A stretch of 64,000 nucleotides of DNA from Rhodospirillales bacterium 24-66-33 (lineage in GTDB: Bacteria > Pseudomonadota > Alphaproteobacteria > Reyranellales > Reyranellaceae), in contig NCHQ01000016.1 in NCBI GenBank assembly GCA_002281855.1, forward strand, positions 58,602 to 122,601, read 5' to 3'. The position numbers were made by a program, and so were the translations under genes. Below, piece after piece: positions 24,888 through 33,723 of this stretch (position 1 is its first letter; each line of letters begins with the position of its first letter). The notes under the pieces were generated by a model. That model saw only the letters and a list, made by a program, of their open reading frames with translations. It was not told the origin of the DNA and made no database searches.

Positions 24888-26732
24888 TCAGGCCGCCTGG
24901 GGCCGGTACATCGCGTCGATCTGGTCCTTGTACTTGGTGTTCACGAACGAGCGCTTGAGCTTCATGGTCGGCGTCAGCTCCTCATCCTCGGGCGTGAGCT
25001 GCTGCTCGATCAGGAAGAAGCGCTTGATCGTCTCGACGCGGGCGAAGTTGGCGTTGACCCTTTCGATCTCCGACCAGATCAGGTCCTGCACCTCCTTGGC
25101 GCGGCACAGGCTGGTATAGTTGGTGAACGGCACGTCGATGTCCTGGGCGAACTTCTCGACGGTCTCGCGCTCGATCATGACGAGGCACGTGAGGTAGGCG
25201 CGCTTGTCGCCGATCACCACGGCGTCGCTGATGTAAGGCGACGCCTTGAGCAGGTTCTCGATCTCCGAGGGCGTGATGTTCTTGCCGCCGGCCGTGATGA
25301 TGATGTCCTTCATCCGGTCGGTGATCTTGACGTAGCCTTCCTCGTCGATCAGGCCGACGTCGCCGGTATGCAGCCAGCCGTCCTTGTCGACCGTCTCGGC
25401 GGTCTTCTCGGGCTGGTTCAGGTAGCCCATGAACACCATGTCGCCCTTGATCAGGATCTCGCCGGCCGGCGAAATCGCGACCTGGCCATAGGGTACGGAC
25501 TTGCCGACCGTCCCGAGCTTGATCGCATTGGCGGGCATCGCCGTCGCCAGACCGCAATTCTCCGTCTGGCCATAGACCTCGTACATGTCGAGACCGAGCG
25601 CCAGATACCAGCGGATCAGCTCGGGCGAAATCGGCGCTGCACCGGTGAACAGCCAGCGGCAGCGGTCGAGGCCGATCATGCGCCGGATGTTCTTGAGCAC
25701 CAGCCAGTAGGCGACCTGGAAGTGCAGCTTCTCGAAGGCGGTGGGCTCGCGCCGTGACAGCCGCGCATCGGCGATGGCGAGGCCGGCCGAGATCGCGCGC
25801 CGATAGGCCCATTGCTGCAGCGGTGTGGCATCCTTCAGCGCGATCGTGATGCCGGCGTAGAACTTCTCCCAGACGCGCGGCACGGCACCGAACAGGGTGG
25901 GTTGCACCTCGCGGATATTGTCGGGCACGGTCTCGGGGCTTTCGGCGAAGTTGCTGCAGACACCGGTCGCGACCGAGTAGTAGCTGCCGGCGATGCGCTC
26001 GGCGACATGGCAGAGCGGCAGGAAGGCCAGTCGCTCGTCGCCCTCGTACCAGGAGAGCGAGAGTTCGGGATGCATGCAGTTCTGCATCGTGTAGACCACG
26101 TTGCGATGGCTGTGCATGGCGCCCTTGGGCGGCCCCGTGGTGCCCGACGTGTAGACCAGGATGGCGAGGTCGTCCGGCTTGCGGGAGGCGACCAGTTCAT
26201 CGAACAGCGCGTCCTTGCCCTGACCATAGTTGCGGCCCGACGCCATGAACTCGTCCAGGGAGACCACCATCGGGTCGTTGAAGGTGCGCAGGCCCTCCAT
26301 GTCGAACACCACGATCTTGCGCAGGCTGGGGCAGCGCTCGCGCACGTCGAGCGCCTTGTCGAGCTGCTCGTCGTCCTCGACGAACAGGACCGAGGTCTTC
26401 GAGTCGTTGATCAGATACTCGACCTGCTTGGCCGAGTCGGTGGGATAGATGCCCGAGGAGACACCGCCGGCGCACAGGATGCCGAAGTCGGCGTAGTTCC
26501 ATTCCGGGACGGTGTTGGCCAGCACCGAGGCCACGTCGCCGGGCCGGAAGCCGATCTCGTGCAGGGCGAAGGTGACGGATTTCGACCGTTCCAGCCACTG
26601 GGTCCACGAGATGGCGTTCCAGATACCGTAAAGCTTCTCGCGCATCGCCGGCCTGTCGCCGCGCGTCCGGCAGGACAGCAGGAAGCTCTTGGGCAGGGTC
26701 TCGGCAACCGTCAGCGTCGCTTTGGTGGGCAT
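24888..26732 (-). CDS. Long-chain fatty-acid/AMP-binding acyl-CoA ligase
   Basis: A 614-residue ANL-superfamily enzyme of the long-chain (COG1022/FadD15) type. The P-loop is LVYTSGTTGPPKGAMHSHRN (about residues 190-209), the acyl-site motif YGQTENCG follows mid-protein, and the C-terminal hinge and catalytic region are WLHTGDVGLIDEEGYVKITD and DIIITAGGKNITPSEIE. It activates a carboxylic acid with ATP and CoA. It sits 16 bp after livF and 62 bp before the binding-protein gene. Its place in a branched-chain-amino-acid-type importer operon suggests that the imported compound, or a derivative, is a carboxylic acid that is CoA-activated on entry. Confidence 0.92.
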   Translation of the reverse strand: MPTKATLTVAETLPKSFLLSCRTRGDRPAMREKLYGIWNAISWTQWLERSKSVTFALHEIGFRPGDVASVLANTVPEWNYADFGILCAGGVSSGIYPTDSAKQVEYLINDSKTSVLFVEDDEQLDKALDVRERCPSLRKIVVFDMEGLRTFNDPMVVSLDEFMASGRNYGQGKDALFDELVASRKPDDLAILVYTSGTTGPPKGAMHSHRNVVYTMQNCMHPELSLSWYEGDERLAFLPLCHVAERIAGSYYSVATGVCSNFAESPETVPDNIREVQPTLFGAVPRVWEKFYAGITIALKDATPLQQWAYRRAISAGLAIADARLSRREPTAFEKLHFQVAYWLVLKNIRRMIGLDRCRWLFTGAAPISPELIRWYLALGLDMYEVYGQTENCGLATAMPANAIKLGTVGKSVPYGQVAISPAGEILIKGDMVFMGYLNQPEKTAETVDKDGWLHTGDVGLIDEEGYVKITDRMKDIIITAGGKNITPSEIENLLKASPYISDAVVIGDKRAYLTCLVMIERETVEKFAQDIDVPFTNYTSLCRAKEVQDLIWSEIERVNANFARVETIKRFFLIEQQLTPEDEELTPTMKLKRSFVNTKYKDQIDAMYRPQAA

Positions 26733-26748
26733 GGTTTCCTCGTTCCCG

Positions 26749-27525
26749 TCAGCGCCAGTTCTTCTTCTTCTTCCAGCGGCGCTCGCCGCGGGCGCTCTCT
26801 TCCTTGGCGCCGAGATAGAATTCCTGGATGTCCTTGCTGCCCATCAGCCGTTCGCAGGTGTCGTCCATCACGACGCGGCCGACTTCGAGCACGTAGCCAT
26901 AGTGGGCCGTCTCGAGCGCCATCTTGGCATTCTGCTCGACCAGCAGGATCGACGTGCCTTCCTCGGCATTGACCCGGCGGATGATGCTGAAGATCTCCTT
27001 CACCAGCAGCGGCGACAGGCCGAGCGAGGGCTCGTCGAGCAGCAGCAGCTTCGGCCGGTTCATCAGCGCGCGGCTGATCGCCAGCATCTGCTGCTCGCCG
27101 CCGGACAGCGAGCCGGCCGGCTGATCGATGCGCTCCTTGAGGCGCGGGAAATAGACGAAGACCTTTTCGAGGTCGCGGGCGACGCCGTCGCGGTCCTTGC
27201 GCAGGAAGGCGCCCATCGCAAGGTTCTCGCGCACCGAGAGGAAGGGGAAGACCTCGCGGCCTTCCGGCACGTGGCTGAGGCCGAGCCGCACGATCTTGTC
27301 GGCATCCATGCGCTGGATCGCCTTGCCCTCGAACTCGATCGTGCCCTTGAGTGGGTCGAGCACGCCGGAAATGGTCTTGAGGATGGTGGTCTTACCGGCG
27401 CCGTTGGCGCCCAGCACGGTGATGATCTTGCCGCGCGGCACGGCCAGGCTGACGCCGCGGATCGCCATGATCGGGCCGTAGTAGCTCTCGATGTTGGAGA
27501 CTTTGAGGATCGGGTCGTCGCTCAT
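26749..27525 (-). CDS. livF: LivF-type ABC ATPase
   Basis: A 258-residue ATPase: Walker A GANGAGKTTILK (about residues 38-49), HVPEGREVFPFLSV, signature LSGGEQQMLAI, Walker B LLLLDEPSLGLSP and LLVEQNA. These are the hallmarks of the LivF subunit of branched-chain amino-acid importers. The C-terminal tail is unusually basic (RGERRWKKKKNWR). It forms the ATPase pair with LivG, which starts 11 bp upstream. Confidence 0.94.
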   Translation of the reverse strand: MSDDPILKVSNIESYYGPIMAIRGVSLAVPRGKIITVLGANGAGKTTILKTISGVLDPLKGTIEFEGKAIQRMDADKIVRLGLSHVPEGREVFPFLSVRENLAMGAFLRKDRDGVARDLEKVFVYFPRLKERIDQPAGSLSGGEQQMLAISRALMNRPKLLLLDEPSLGLSPLLVKEIFSIIRRVNAEEGTSILLVEQNAKMALETAHYGYVLEVGRVVMDDTCERLMGSKDIQEFYLGAKEESARGERRWKKKKNWR

Positions 27526-27536
27526 GTCCGCTCCTC

Positions 27537-28295
27537 TCAGGCGCCGAGATAGGCGGCGATGACGTCGGGATGCGCCTGCACCTCGGCCGGCGTGCCGGAG
27601 GCCAGCACCTTGCCGTAGTTCAGTGCCAGCACGCGGTCCGACACGCGGTTCACCAGGGTCATGTCGTGCTCGACCATCAGCACCGTGACGCCGAGCTCGG
27701 TGCGGATGTCGCGGATCCAGAACGACATGTCGTCGGTCTCCTCGACGTTGAGGCCGGAGGAGGGCTCGTCCAGCAGGATCAGCTTGGGCTGCGAACAGAG
27801 GGCGCGGGCGACCTCGACCACCTTGCGCACCCCGTAGGGCAGGCCTGCGATCAGCTTGTCGCGATAGGCCTGGAGGTCGAGGAACTCGATCACCTCCTCG
27901 ACCTTGCGGCGATGCTCCTTCTCGGCGCGGCGGACCGAGGGCAGGAACAGGATCTCCTGCCAGAGCTGCGTGGTGGCGTGGCAGTGCCGTCCGACCAGGA
28001 GGTTGGCCAGCATCGAGGCATTCTCGAACAATTCTATGTTCTGGAAGGTGCGGGCGATGCCGAGCTTGGCGATCTGGTGCGACGGCACCTCGGTGATGTC
28101 GCGGCCCTCGAAGAACAGCTTGCCCGAGGTAGGATCGTAGAGCCGCGAGATCAGGTTGAAGATCGAGGTCTTGCCGGCTCCGTTGGGGCCGATGATGGTG
28201 AAGATCTCGCCCTTCTCGACGCTGAAGCTGACGCTGTCGACCGCCTTGAGGCCGCCGAACTGCAGCGAGATGCGGTCGACCGTGAAGAAGCTCAT
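27537..28295 (-). CDS. livG: LivG-type ABC ATPase
   Basis: A 252-residue ATPase: Walker A GPNGAGKTSIFN, GIARTFQNIELFENAS, the divergent signature LPYGVRKVVEVARAL, Walker B LILLDEPSSGLN and VEHDMTLVNRVSDRV. The LPYG signature and VEHDM switch are LivG-typical. The start overlaps the livM stop by 4 bp. It partners with LivF. Confidence 0.94.
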   Translation of the reverse strand: MSFFTVDRISLQFGGLKAVDSVSFSVEKGEIFTIIGPNGAGKTSIFNLISRLYDPTSGKLFFEGRDITEVPSHQIAKLGIARTFQNIELFENASMLANLLVGRHCHATTQLWQEILFLPSVRRAEKEHRRKVEEVIEFLDLQAYRDKLIAGLPYGVRKVVEVARALCSQPKLILLDEPSSGLNVEETDDMSFWIRDIRTELGVTVLMVEHDMTLVNRVSDRVLALNYGKVLASGTPAEVQAHPDVIAAYLGA

Positions 28296-29443
28296 CGGTT
28301 TCGCTCCGACTTCACGTAGGTCTTCTGTCGCTTGAAGGTGGCCTTCTTGTAGAGCGGGAAGAGCTGGAAGAAGAGCTTCACCTTGAGCCAGCGGCCATAG
28401 AGGCCGTAGGGCTCGAACAGGATGAACATCATGATGATCAGGCCGTAGATCGCGCCCTTGAGGCCGGCCGCCGAGCCGATTGCCGACATGGTGTCGCGCA
28501 GCTTGCCCGCGGCATCGGGCGCCATGCCGAGCGTGGTGGCGAGGCTGGCGCCCAGCACCGGCACGTCGTCCTTCAGCGCCGTCAGGAAGGGATCGACCAT
28601 GACGATGAAGATCGCGCCCAGCACCGCGCCATGCACCCCGAAGGCGCCGCCGATGATGATCACCATGATGAACTCGATCGAGAGCAGGAGGGTGAACATC
28701 TCGGGCGAGATGAAGGACATCTTGTGGGCGAACAGCACGCCCGCCATGCCGGTGAGGGCGGCGCTGATGGCGAAGGACTTCACCTTGTAGCCGGCGAGGT
28801 CGATGCCCATGCTCTTGGCTGCGGTCTCGGAGTCGCGGATGGCGATGAAGGCGCGCCCGGTGGGCGAGCGCAGAAGGTTCTGTGCCAGCAGGATCGATCC
28901 CACCAGCACCAGCAGGCAGAGGAAGTAGAAGGCGTCGCCGTCCCGCGGTATCGGCTGGCCGAGGAAATCAATGGCGCGGACCCGCATGCCCTCGTTGCCA
29001 TGCGTCACCGACTCCCAGCGCGCCAGGATCTCCTCGACGATGAAGGCAAAGGCGATGGTGGCGATCACCAGGTAGATGCCGCTGAGGCGCAATGCAGGGA
29101 AGCCGACCATTGCCCCGACCGCGCCGGTAATGATCGCTGCCGCCGGGAAGTAGACGATGAAGGATATGCCCTGGCTCTGCAGGAAGCCGGCGGTATAGGC
29201 GCCGATCGCCAGGAAGGCGGCGTGGCCCAGCGAGGCCTGGCCGGTGAAGCCGGTAAGGATGATCAGCGCCACGCCGACGATGGCGTAGATGAACACGAAC
29301 ACGATCTGGCTCTGCAGATAGCTGCCGACCAGGTAGGGGAAGGCGATCAGCACCGCCAGCAGCACGCCGTAGGACCACCAATAGCCGCTGTGCTTCAGCA
29401 GGCGGATGTCCTGATCGTAGTCCGTCTTGAAAACGAAACGCAT
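28292..29443 (-). CDS. livM: LivM-type ABC permease
   Basis: A 383-residue permease with eight to ten hydrophobic segments. Family motifs are GFTGQASLGHAAFLAIGAYT (about residues 63-82) and GRAFIAIRDSETAAKSMGID (EAA-equivalent loop). The ATG at 29443 follows the livH stop by 4 bp; the longer frame upstream overlaps livH. The basic C-terminal tail (YKKATFKRQKTYVKSERNR) is longer than usual. Confidence 0.93.
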   Translation of the reverse strand: MRFVFKTDYDQDIRLLKHSGYWWSYGVLLAVLIAFPYLVGSYLQSQIVFVFIYAIVGVALIILTGFTGQASLGHAAFLAIGAYTAGFLQSQGISFIVYFPAAAIITGAVGAMVGFPALRLSGIYLVIATIAFAFIVEEILARWESVTHGNEGMRVRAIDFLGQPIPRDGDAFYFLCLLVLVGSILLAQNLLRSPTGRAFIAIRDSETAAKSMGIDLAGYKVKSFAISAALTGMAGVLFAHKMSFISPEMFTLLLSIEFIMVIIIGGAFGVHGAVLGAIFIVMVDPFLTALKDDVPVLGASLATTLGMAPDAAGKLRDTMSAIGSAAGLKGAIYGLIIMMFILFEPYGLYGRWLKVKLFFQLFPLYKKATFKRQKTYVKSERNR

Positions 29444-29447
29444 GGGC

Positions 29448-30323
29448 TCAGACCTTCTTGCGCATGCTGGGGCCGAACAGCCCATGCGGCCGGACCAGCA
29501 GGACAATCAGCAGCACGACGTAGGGGGCGACGTCCTTCCAGCCCTGCGGCAGGTAGAAGCCGGCCAGGGTCTCGATGACGCCGATGATCAGGCCGCCGAT
29601 GACGGCGCCGGGGATCGAGCCGAAGCCGCCCAGCACCGCCGCCGGGAAGGCCTTCAGCCCGAGGGCGAGGCCGACATTGGAATGGATGAAGGTGATCGGC
29701 GCCAGCAGCACACCGGCCGTGGCGGCCACCGCGGCGCTGATCGCCCAGATCAGCGAGACCACCTTTTTCACCGGAATGCCCATGTAATAGGCCGCCAGCA
29801 TGTTCTCCGAGGTGGCGCGCATGGCGGTGCCCATCCGCGTGTAGTTGAAGAAGGCGTAGAGCACGGCGCACAGGATGACGGTGGCCACGATCACCGACAG
29901 CTTGTCGTGCGCGATCACCAGGTCGCCGAGCTTCAGGACGCCGGTCGAGAAGGGGGTCTCGATCTTGAGGTCGTCGGTGCCCCAGATCATGCCGGCGACC
30001 GATCGCAGGAAGTAGCCCAACCCGATCGTGGCCATGACGATGGAGAATTGCGGGTAGCCCAGGATCGGCCGGATCAGGATGCGCTCGGTCGCCATGCCGA
30101 ACACCGCCATGGCGCAGACCGCGAACAGGAAGCCCAGCCAGTAGTCGAGGCCGATCAGGCCGATGAAGGTGAAAACGAAGAAGCCGCCCAGCATCATCAG
30201 GTCGCCCTGGGCGAAGTTCACGACTTCCGTCGCCTTGTAGATGAGGACGAAGCCCAGTGCGATGAGGCCGTAGACACAGCCGAGCGCGATACCGCTCACC
30301 AGCTGCTGGATGAAGTCGAGCAT
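29448..30323 (-). CDS. livH: LivH-type ABC permease
   Basis: A 291-residue permease and the promoter-proximal gene of the liv operon. Motifs are SGIALGCVYGLIALGFVLIY near the N-terminus, FAQGDLMMLGGF, then GTAMRATSENMLAAYYMGI (EAA-like loop) and AVLGGFGSIPGAVIGGLIIG. It forms the membrane channel with LivM. Divergent from the acyl-CoA dehydrogenase gene across a 141-bp promoter region. Confidence 0.94.
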   Translation of the reverse strand: MLDFIQQLVSGIALGCVYGLIALGFVLIYKATEVVNFAQGDLMMLGGFFVFTFIGLIGLDYWLGFLFAVCAMAVFGMATERILIRPILGYPQFSIVMATIGLGYFLRSVAGMIWGTDDLKIETPFSTGVLKLGDLVIAHDKLSVIVATVILCAVLYAFFNYTRMGTAMRATSENMLAAYYMGIPVKKVVSLIWAISAAVAATAGVLLAPITFIHSNVGLALGLKAFPAAVLGGFGSIPGAVIGGLIIGVIETLAGFYLPQGWKDVAPYVVLLIVLLVRPHGLFGPSMRKKV

Positions 30324-30374
30324 TCCCTAACCCTGTAAACCGGCCGTTTGATGGCTTCGCGTTTAGCTTGAATG

Positions 30375-30404
30375 ATAAGACATGGCCGGCCTGCGGGGAG
30401 TCAA
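30375..30404 (-). promoter_or_regulatory. Possible sigma-70-type promoter of the liv operon
   Basis: On the minus strand TTGACT (30404-30399) is followed after 18 bp by TCTTAT (30380-30375), about 50 bp upstream of the livH ATG. The -35 match is good and the -10 weaker. The same 141-bp gap must also hold the promoter of the divergent acyl-CoA dehydrogenase. Confidence 0.4.
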
Positions 30405-30464
30405 TGGATTTTCAACCGTAGCGTTGTACTGTTGGTTGATCTCACGTCGTCACCGGAGAATTCC

Positions 30465-31637
30465 ATGTCGCTCGCCGACCAGGTCATCCCGTCGAGCCGC
30501 CCGCCGTCGCCCTTCTACACGGAGGAGCATGAGGTGTTCCGGAGCACCGTCCGGCGCTTCGTCGAGCGCGAGCTCATGCCCCATGTCGACCAGTGGGACG
30601 AGGCCGAGGAGTTCCCGCGCGAGCTCTATCGCAAGGCCTCGGCGGCGGGCCTGCTGCAGCTCGGCTTTCCAGAAGAGTATGGCGGCGTCCCCACCGACCC
30701 CTTCTTCGGCATCGTCAAGGCCGAGGAGATGGCGCGCCACGGCAGCGGCGGCCTCAATGCCAGCCTGAACAGCCATACGATTGGCGCTCCGCCCATCGCC
30801 GCGCTGGGACCGGAATGGATGAAGCGTAAGGTTCTGCCCGAGGTCTTGGCGGGCGAGAAGATCAGCGCGCTCGCCATCACCGAGCCCAGCGGCGGCTCCG
30901 ACGTCGCCAACCTCAAGACCACGGCGCGGCGCGAGGGCGACCACTATGTGGTCAACGGCTCCAAAATGTTCATCACCTCGGGCATGCGGGCCGACTACTA
31001 CACGGTCGCGGTCCGCACCGGCGGGCCGGGGGCGGGCGGCGTCTCCCTGCTGTTGATCGAGCGCGACCGCGAGGGCTTTGCCCGCACCAAGCTGAAGAAG
31101 ATGGGCTGGTGGGCCTCCGACACCGCCCAGCTCTTCTTCGACAATGTGAAGGTGCCGGTCGAGAATCTGATCGGCGAGGAGAATCGCGGCTTCATCGGCA
31201 TCATGCTGAACTTCAATTCCGAACGGCTGGGCATGGCGGCCGGTGCCTGCGGCTATGCCAAGGTCTGCCTCGACGAGGCGATCGCCTATGCCCGCGAGCG
31301 CCATACCTTCGGCAAGCAGCTGATCGCCAACCAGGTGGTGCGCCACCGGCTGGTCGACATGGCCATGCGCATCAACGCCGTGAAGTCGACCCTCGAACTG
31401 CTGGCGTATCGGGTCGGGCAGGGCGAGAAGCCGGTCGCCGAGATCTGCATGCTGAAGAACCTCGCGACCTCGACCATGGAATTCTGCGCCAACGAGGCGA
31501 TGCAGGTCTTCGGCGGCGCCGGCTACCTGCGCGGCGCCAAGGTCGAGCGCATCTATCGCGAGACCAAGGTCATGTCGATCGGCGGCGGCTCGACCGAGAT
31601 CATGAAGGATCTCGCCGCCCGCCAGATGGGGCTTTAG
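30465..31637 (+). CDS. Acyl-CoA dehydrogenase
   Basis: A 390-residue flavoprotein. Family signatures are ALAITEPSGGSDVANLKTTA (substrate/FAD motif, about residues 125-144), GSKMFITSGM, RHTFGKQLIANQ and the C-terminal QVFGGAGYLRG, then YRETKVMSIGGGSTEIM. The ATG at 30465 has a GGAGA site and begins the conserved protein; the longer frame upstream is not homologous. It is transcribed divergently from the liv/acyl-CoA-ligase operon. Activation of a carboxylic acid by that ligase followed by this desaturation would form a plausible pathway (inference). Confidence 0.93.
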   Translation: MSLADQVIPSSRPPSPFYTEEHEVFRSTVRRFVERELMPHVDQWDEAEEFPRELYRKASAAGLLQLGFPEEYGGVPTDPFFGIVKAEEMARHGSGGLNASLNSHTIGAPPIAALGPEWMKRKVLPEVLAGEKISALAITEPSGGSDVANLKTTARREGDHYVVNGSKMFITSGMRADYYTVAVRTGGPGAGGVSLLLIERDREGFARTKLKKMGWWASDTAQLFFDNVKVPVENLIGEENRGFIGIMLNFNSERLGMAAGACGYAKVCLDEAIAYARERHTFGKQLIANQVVRHRLVDMAMRINAVKSTLELLAYRVGQGEKPVAEICMLKNLATSTMEFCANEAMQVFGGAGYLRGAKVERIYRETKVMSIGGGSTEIMKDLAARQMGL

Positions 31638-31649
31638 CAAGATCATGAA

Positions 31650-32183
31650 ATGAGACGCAGTCGATTCTCAATCGGGGTCGCAGCGCTTGCGGTTCTGGCG
31701 CCATTCGCGGCAGCCGCGCAAACCTACGCCACGCCGCGGACGCAGTTTCCTTTTGAAATAACGCGATCGGACAACGCGCTCGATCGGACCATAAGCGTAA
31801 TCGAGGATCGCATTTATGAAGTGGCGCTGCTCTTTTCTTTCGCTGACCAGGCAGAAAGGAATCGGGTTTCCGCACTCCTTGGCGACGGGTCGCGTTTTCC
31901 CAACGGTCGAATGGGCAATCCCGGGGTCGCAATACCGATCAGGTTCAGGATCAGCTCCAGGACAGCGTCAACGAGCGGTCACCTCTACCTCGAAGGAACG
32001 GCCTTGACGGAAGGCACATCTGCTTTCGGTGCGGACGCTTACGTTCGAACAATTGTAAAGACTCGCCTCGTGCCAGGGACCTATAGGATACAGGCATGGA
32101 CGGTTCGCGATCTGCCCGAATTTGCAGGCATTGGGACTCATCTCGAAATCGGATTTGATCCGCGGGCCAAACCATTTCGCTAG
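31650..32183 (+). CDS. Secreted protein of unknown function (DUF5625-like?)
   Basis: A 177-residue protein with signal peptide MRRSRFSIGVAALAVLAPFA cut after AAAQ. The mature part appears all-beta (EITRSDNALDRTISVIED, YEVALLFSF, IPIRFRISSRT, HLYLEGTAL, TRLVPGTYRIQAWTVRD). It faintly recalls small lipoproteins of the DUF5625 type, but I cannot confirm that. Codon use is less GC-biased than the neighbours (many ATA, AAA, TTT and GAA codons), which suggests recent acquisition. It begins 12 bp after the dehydrogenase stop without a clear ribosome site. Confidence 0.65.
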   Translation: MRRSRFSIGVAALAVLAPFAAAAQTYATPRTQFPFEITRSDNALDRTISVIEDRIYEVALLFSFADQAERNRVSALLGDGSRFPNGRMGNPGVAIPIRFRISSRTASTSGHLYLEGTALTEGTSAFGADAYVRTIVKTRLVPGTYRIQAWTVRDLPEFAGIGTHLEIGFDPRAKPFR

Positions 32184-32200
32184 CAACTGCGGAGTATCGC

Positions 32201-32677
32201 ATGCCTCCTCTCACCAGCAAGGAGGAGCGCATCGCGCTCTTCCAGCAGTGGTTTTCCGACAACATTCCGCACAACAAGGCGCTGGGCCTGAAAGTTATTG
32301 GTGCCTCGCGCGGCTTCGCCTCGATGCAGCTCGAGTGGCGCGAGGAACTCGTGGGCAATCCCGAGACCGGCGTGCTGGCGGGCGGTCCGCTCACCGCCAT
32401 GCTCGACGGCTGCTGCGGCATGTCGGTGGCCACCATGCTGAAGGCGCCTGAGCCCTTCGCGACGCTCGACCTGCGCATCGACTATGTGCGGCCGGCCGAG
32501 CCCGGCAAGCCGGTGATCGCCGAGGCCGAGTGCTACCGCATCACGCGCTCGGTCGCCTTCACCCGCGCCTTTGCCCATCACGGCGATGCCAAGGACCCGA
32601 TCGCGGCCGCCGCCGGCACCTTCATGCTGGGCACCAAGGGCAAGGCGACCCGGCCGCCGCTGGGAGACAAGCCATGA
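32201..32677 (+). CDS. PaaI-type hotdog thioesterase 1
   Basis: A 158-residue hotdog-fold protein. The region LGLKVIGASRGFASMQLEW, then VLAGGPLTAMLDGCCGMSVA and ATLDLRIDYVRPAEPGKPVI, is the pattern of PaaI/4HBT acyl-CoA thioesterases, with AGGPL in place of the common HGG. The stop overlaps the next thioesterase start by 4 bp. These enzymes release CoA from aryl- or acyl-CoA esters. Confidence 0.85.
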   Translation: MPPLTSKEERIALFQQWFSDNIPHNKALGLKVIGASRGFASMQLEWREELVGNPETGVLAGGPLTAMLDGCCGMSVATMLKAPEPFATLDLRIDYVRPAEPGKPVIAEAECYRITRSVAFTRAFAHHGDAKDPIAAAAGTFMLGTKGKATRPPLGDKP

Positions 32678-33135
32678 GCGCGCTTCTCAGCCGCCTCGCG
32701 GAGGCGCGGAAGGAAGGCAACGTTGCCCGTCTCGCCGAAGCCATCCCCTATGCGCGGTGGATGCAGATCGCCCCCGAGAATGGCACCGGCGAACTGCTGA
32801 CCCGCATGCGCTATCACCCGGAGCTGATCGGCAACACCTTCCTGCCGGCCATCCACGGCGGCACCCTGGGCGCCATGCTCGAGATGGCCGCGATCTTCCA
32901 TCTCCTGTGGGAGACGGAGACCGAGACGGTGCCGAAGATCGTCAACATCACGGTCGACTACCTGCGCTCGGCCCGGCCGGTCGACGTGATCGCCTGCGCC
33001 AAGGTGACCAAACAGGGCCGTCGCATGGTTAACGTCTTCGCCGAAGCCTGGCAGGAGGACCGGTCGAAACCCGTCGCCACCGCCAATGCCCACTTCCTGG
33101 TCAAGTCCGACGCCGACGCCCCGCCATCGCTCTAG
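32674..33135 (+). CDS. PaaI-type hotdog thioesterase 2
   Basis: A 153-residue hotdog protein: PEAIPYARWMQIAPENGTGE-like N-terminus, AIHGGTLGAMLEMAAIFHLL as the HGG helix segment, and KIVNITVDYLRSARPVDVIA as the central strand. The second member of a co-translated tandem pair; the low mutual similarity suggests different substrates or a heteromeric enzyme. The ATG at 32674 overlaps the previous stop (ATGA). Confidence 0.85.
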   Translation: MSALLSRLAEARKEGNVARLAEAIPYARWMQIAPENGTGELLTRMRYHPELIGNTFLPAIHGGTLGAMLEMAAIFHLLWETETETVPKIVNITVDYLRSARPVDVIACAKVTKQGRRMVNVFAEAWQEDRSKPVATANAHFLVKSDADAPPSL

Positions 33136-33187
33136 ACATTCGTTCCTCTCCCCCGCTGCGCGGCGGAGAGGACGAAGAGGACGCCAG

Positions 33188-33685
33188 TCACCCCCGCGGA
33201 TTGCTCAGGTCGACGCCGTACTGCTTGGCGTTGCGCGCCATGTAGTGGTCGCGGCCGTGGACGGGCTCGCCGCGGACGGCGGCATCGACCATGTCGACGA
33301 ACGTATGCCAGCCCATCGCGTTCAGCTTGACGAACGATTCCAGGACCGGGAGGTGCTCGAGCGTCAGCAGGGTGCCCTCGACAGTGGCTGCCAATGTCAG
33401 GATGACGTACGATTCGGGGTAGGGCGACGTGGCGTCACCCGGATTGTACACGTTCCATGTATAGGCGAGCCGGCCCGGCGGCTGCCATTGCGTGACGACG
33501 CCGCGAATGTGGCCACCCATCAGCGACACGGCGCCACCCATCCTCGGCTCGATGCTGCCGTCGCCATACCAGCCGGGAAGGCGGCCGGGATCCGTCAGGA
33601 AGCCCCATGCCTGCGCGGGCGGGCCGGGGAGGTGCCGTTCGAAGCGCACCATATGCGCATGGGTGAATTGCGCGCCGTCGCTCAT
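33188..33685 (-). CDS. SRPBCC/AHSA1-family protein
   Basis: A 165-residue START-like domain: VRFERHLPGPPAQAWGFLTD, PGRLPGWYGDGSIEPRMGG, GVVTQWQPPGRLAYTWNV and LTLEHLPVLESFV, and a C-terminal helix (GWHTFVDMVDAAVRGEP). Such proteins bind hydrophobic ligands or act as polyketide-cyclase-like factors. It is convergent with the thioesterase pair and divergent from the transglutaminase-like gene. No specific function can be assigned. Confidence 0.82.
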   Translation of the reverse strand: MSDGAQFTHAHMVRFERHLPGPPAQAWGFLTDPGRLPGWYGDGSIEPRMGGAVSLMGGHIRGVVTQWQPPGRLAYTWNVYNPGDATSPYPESYVILTLAATVEGTLLTLEHLPVLESFVKLNAMGWHTFVDMVDAAVRGEPVHGRDHYMARNAKQYGVDLSNPRG

Positions 33686-33723
33686 GGACTTTCCTGCCTC
33701 TTGCCTTAAAGAAAACGCCGCAC

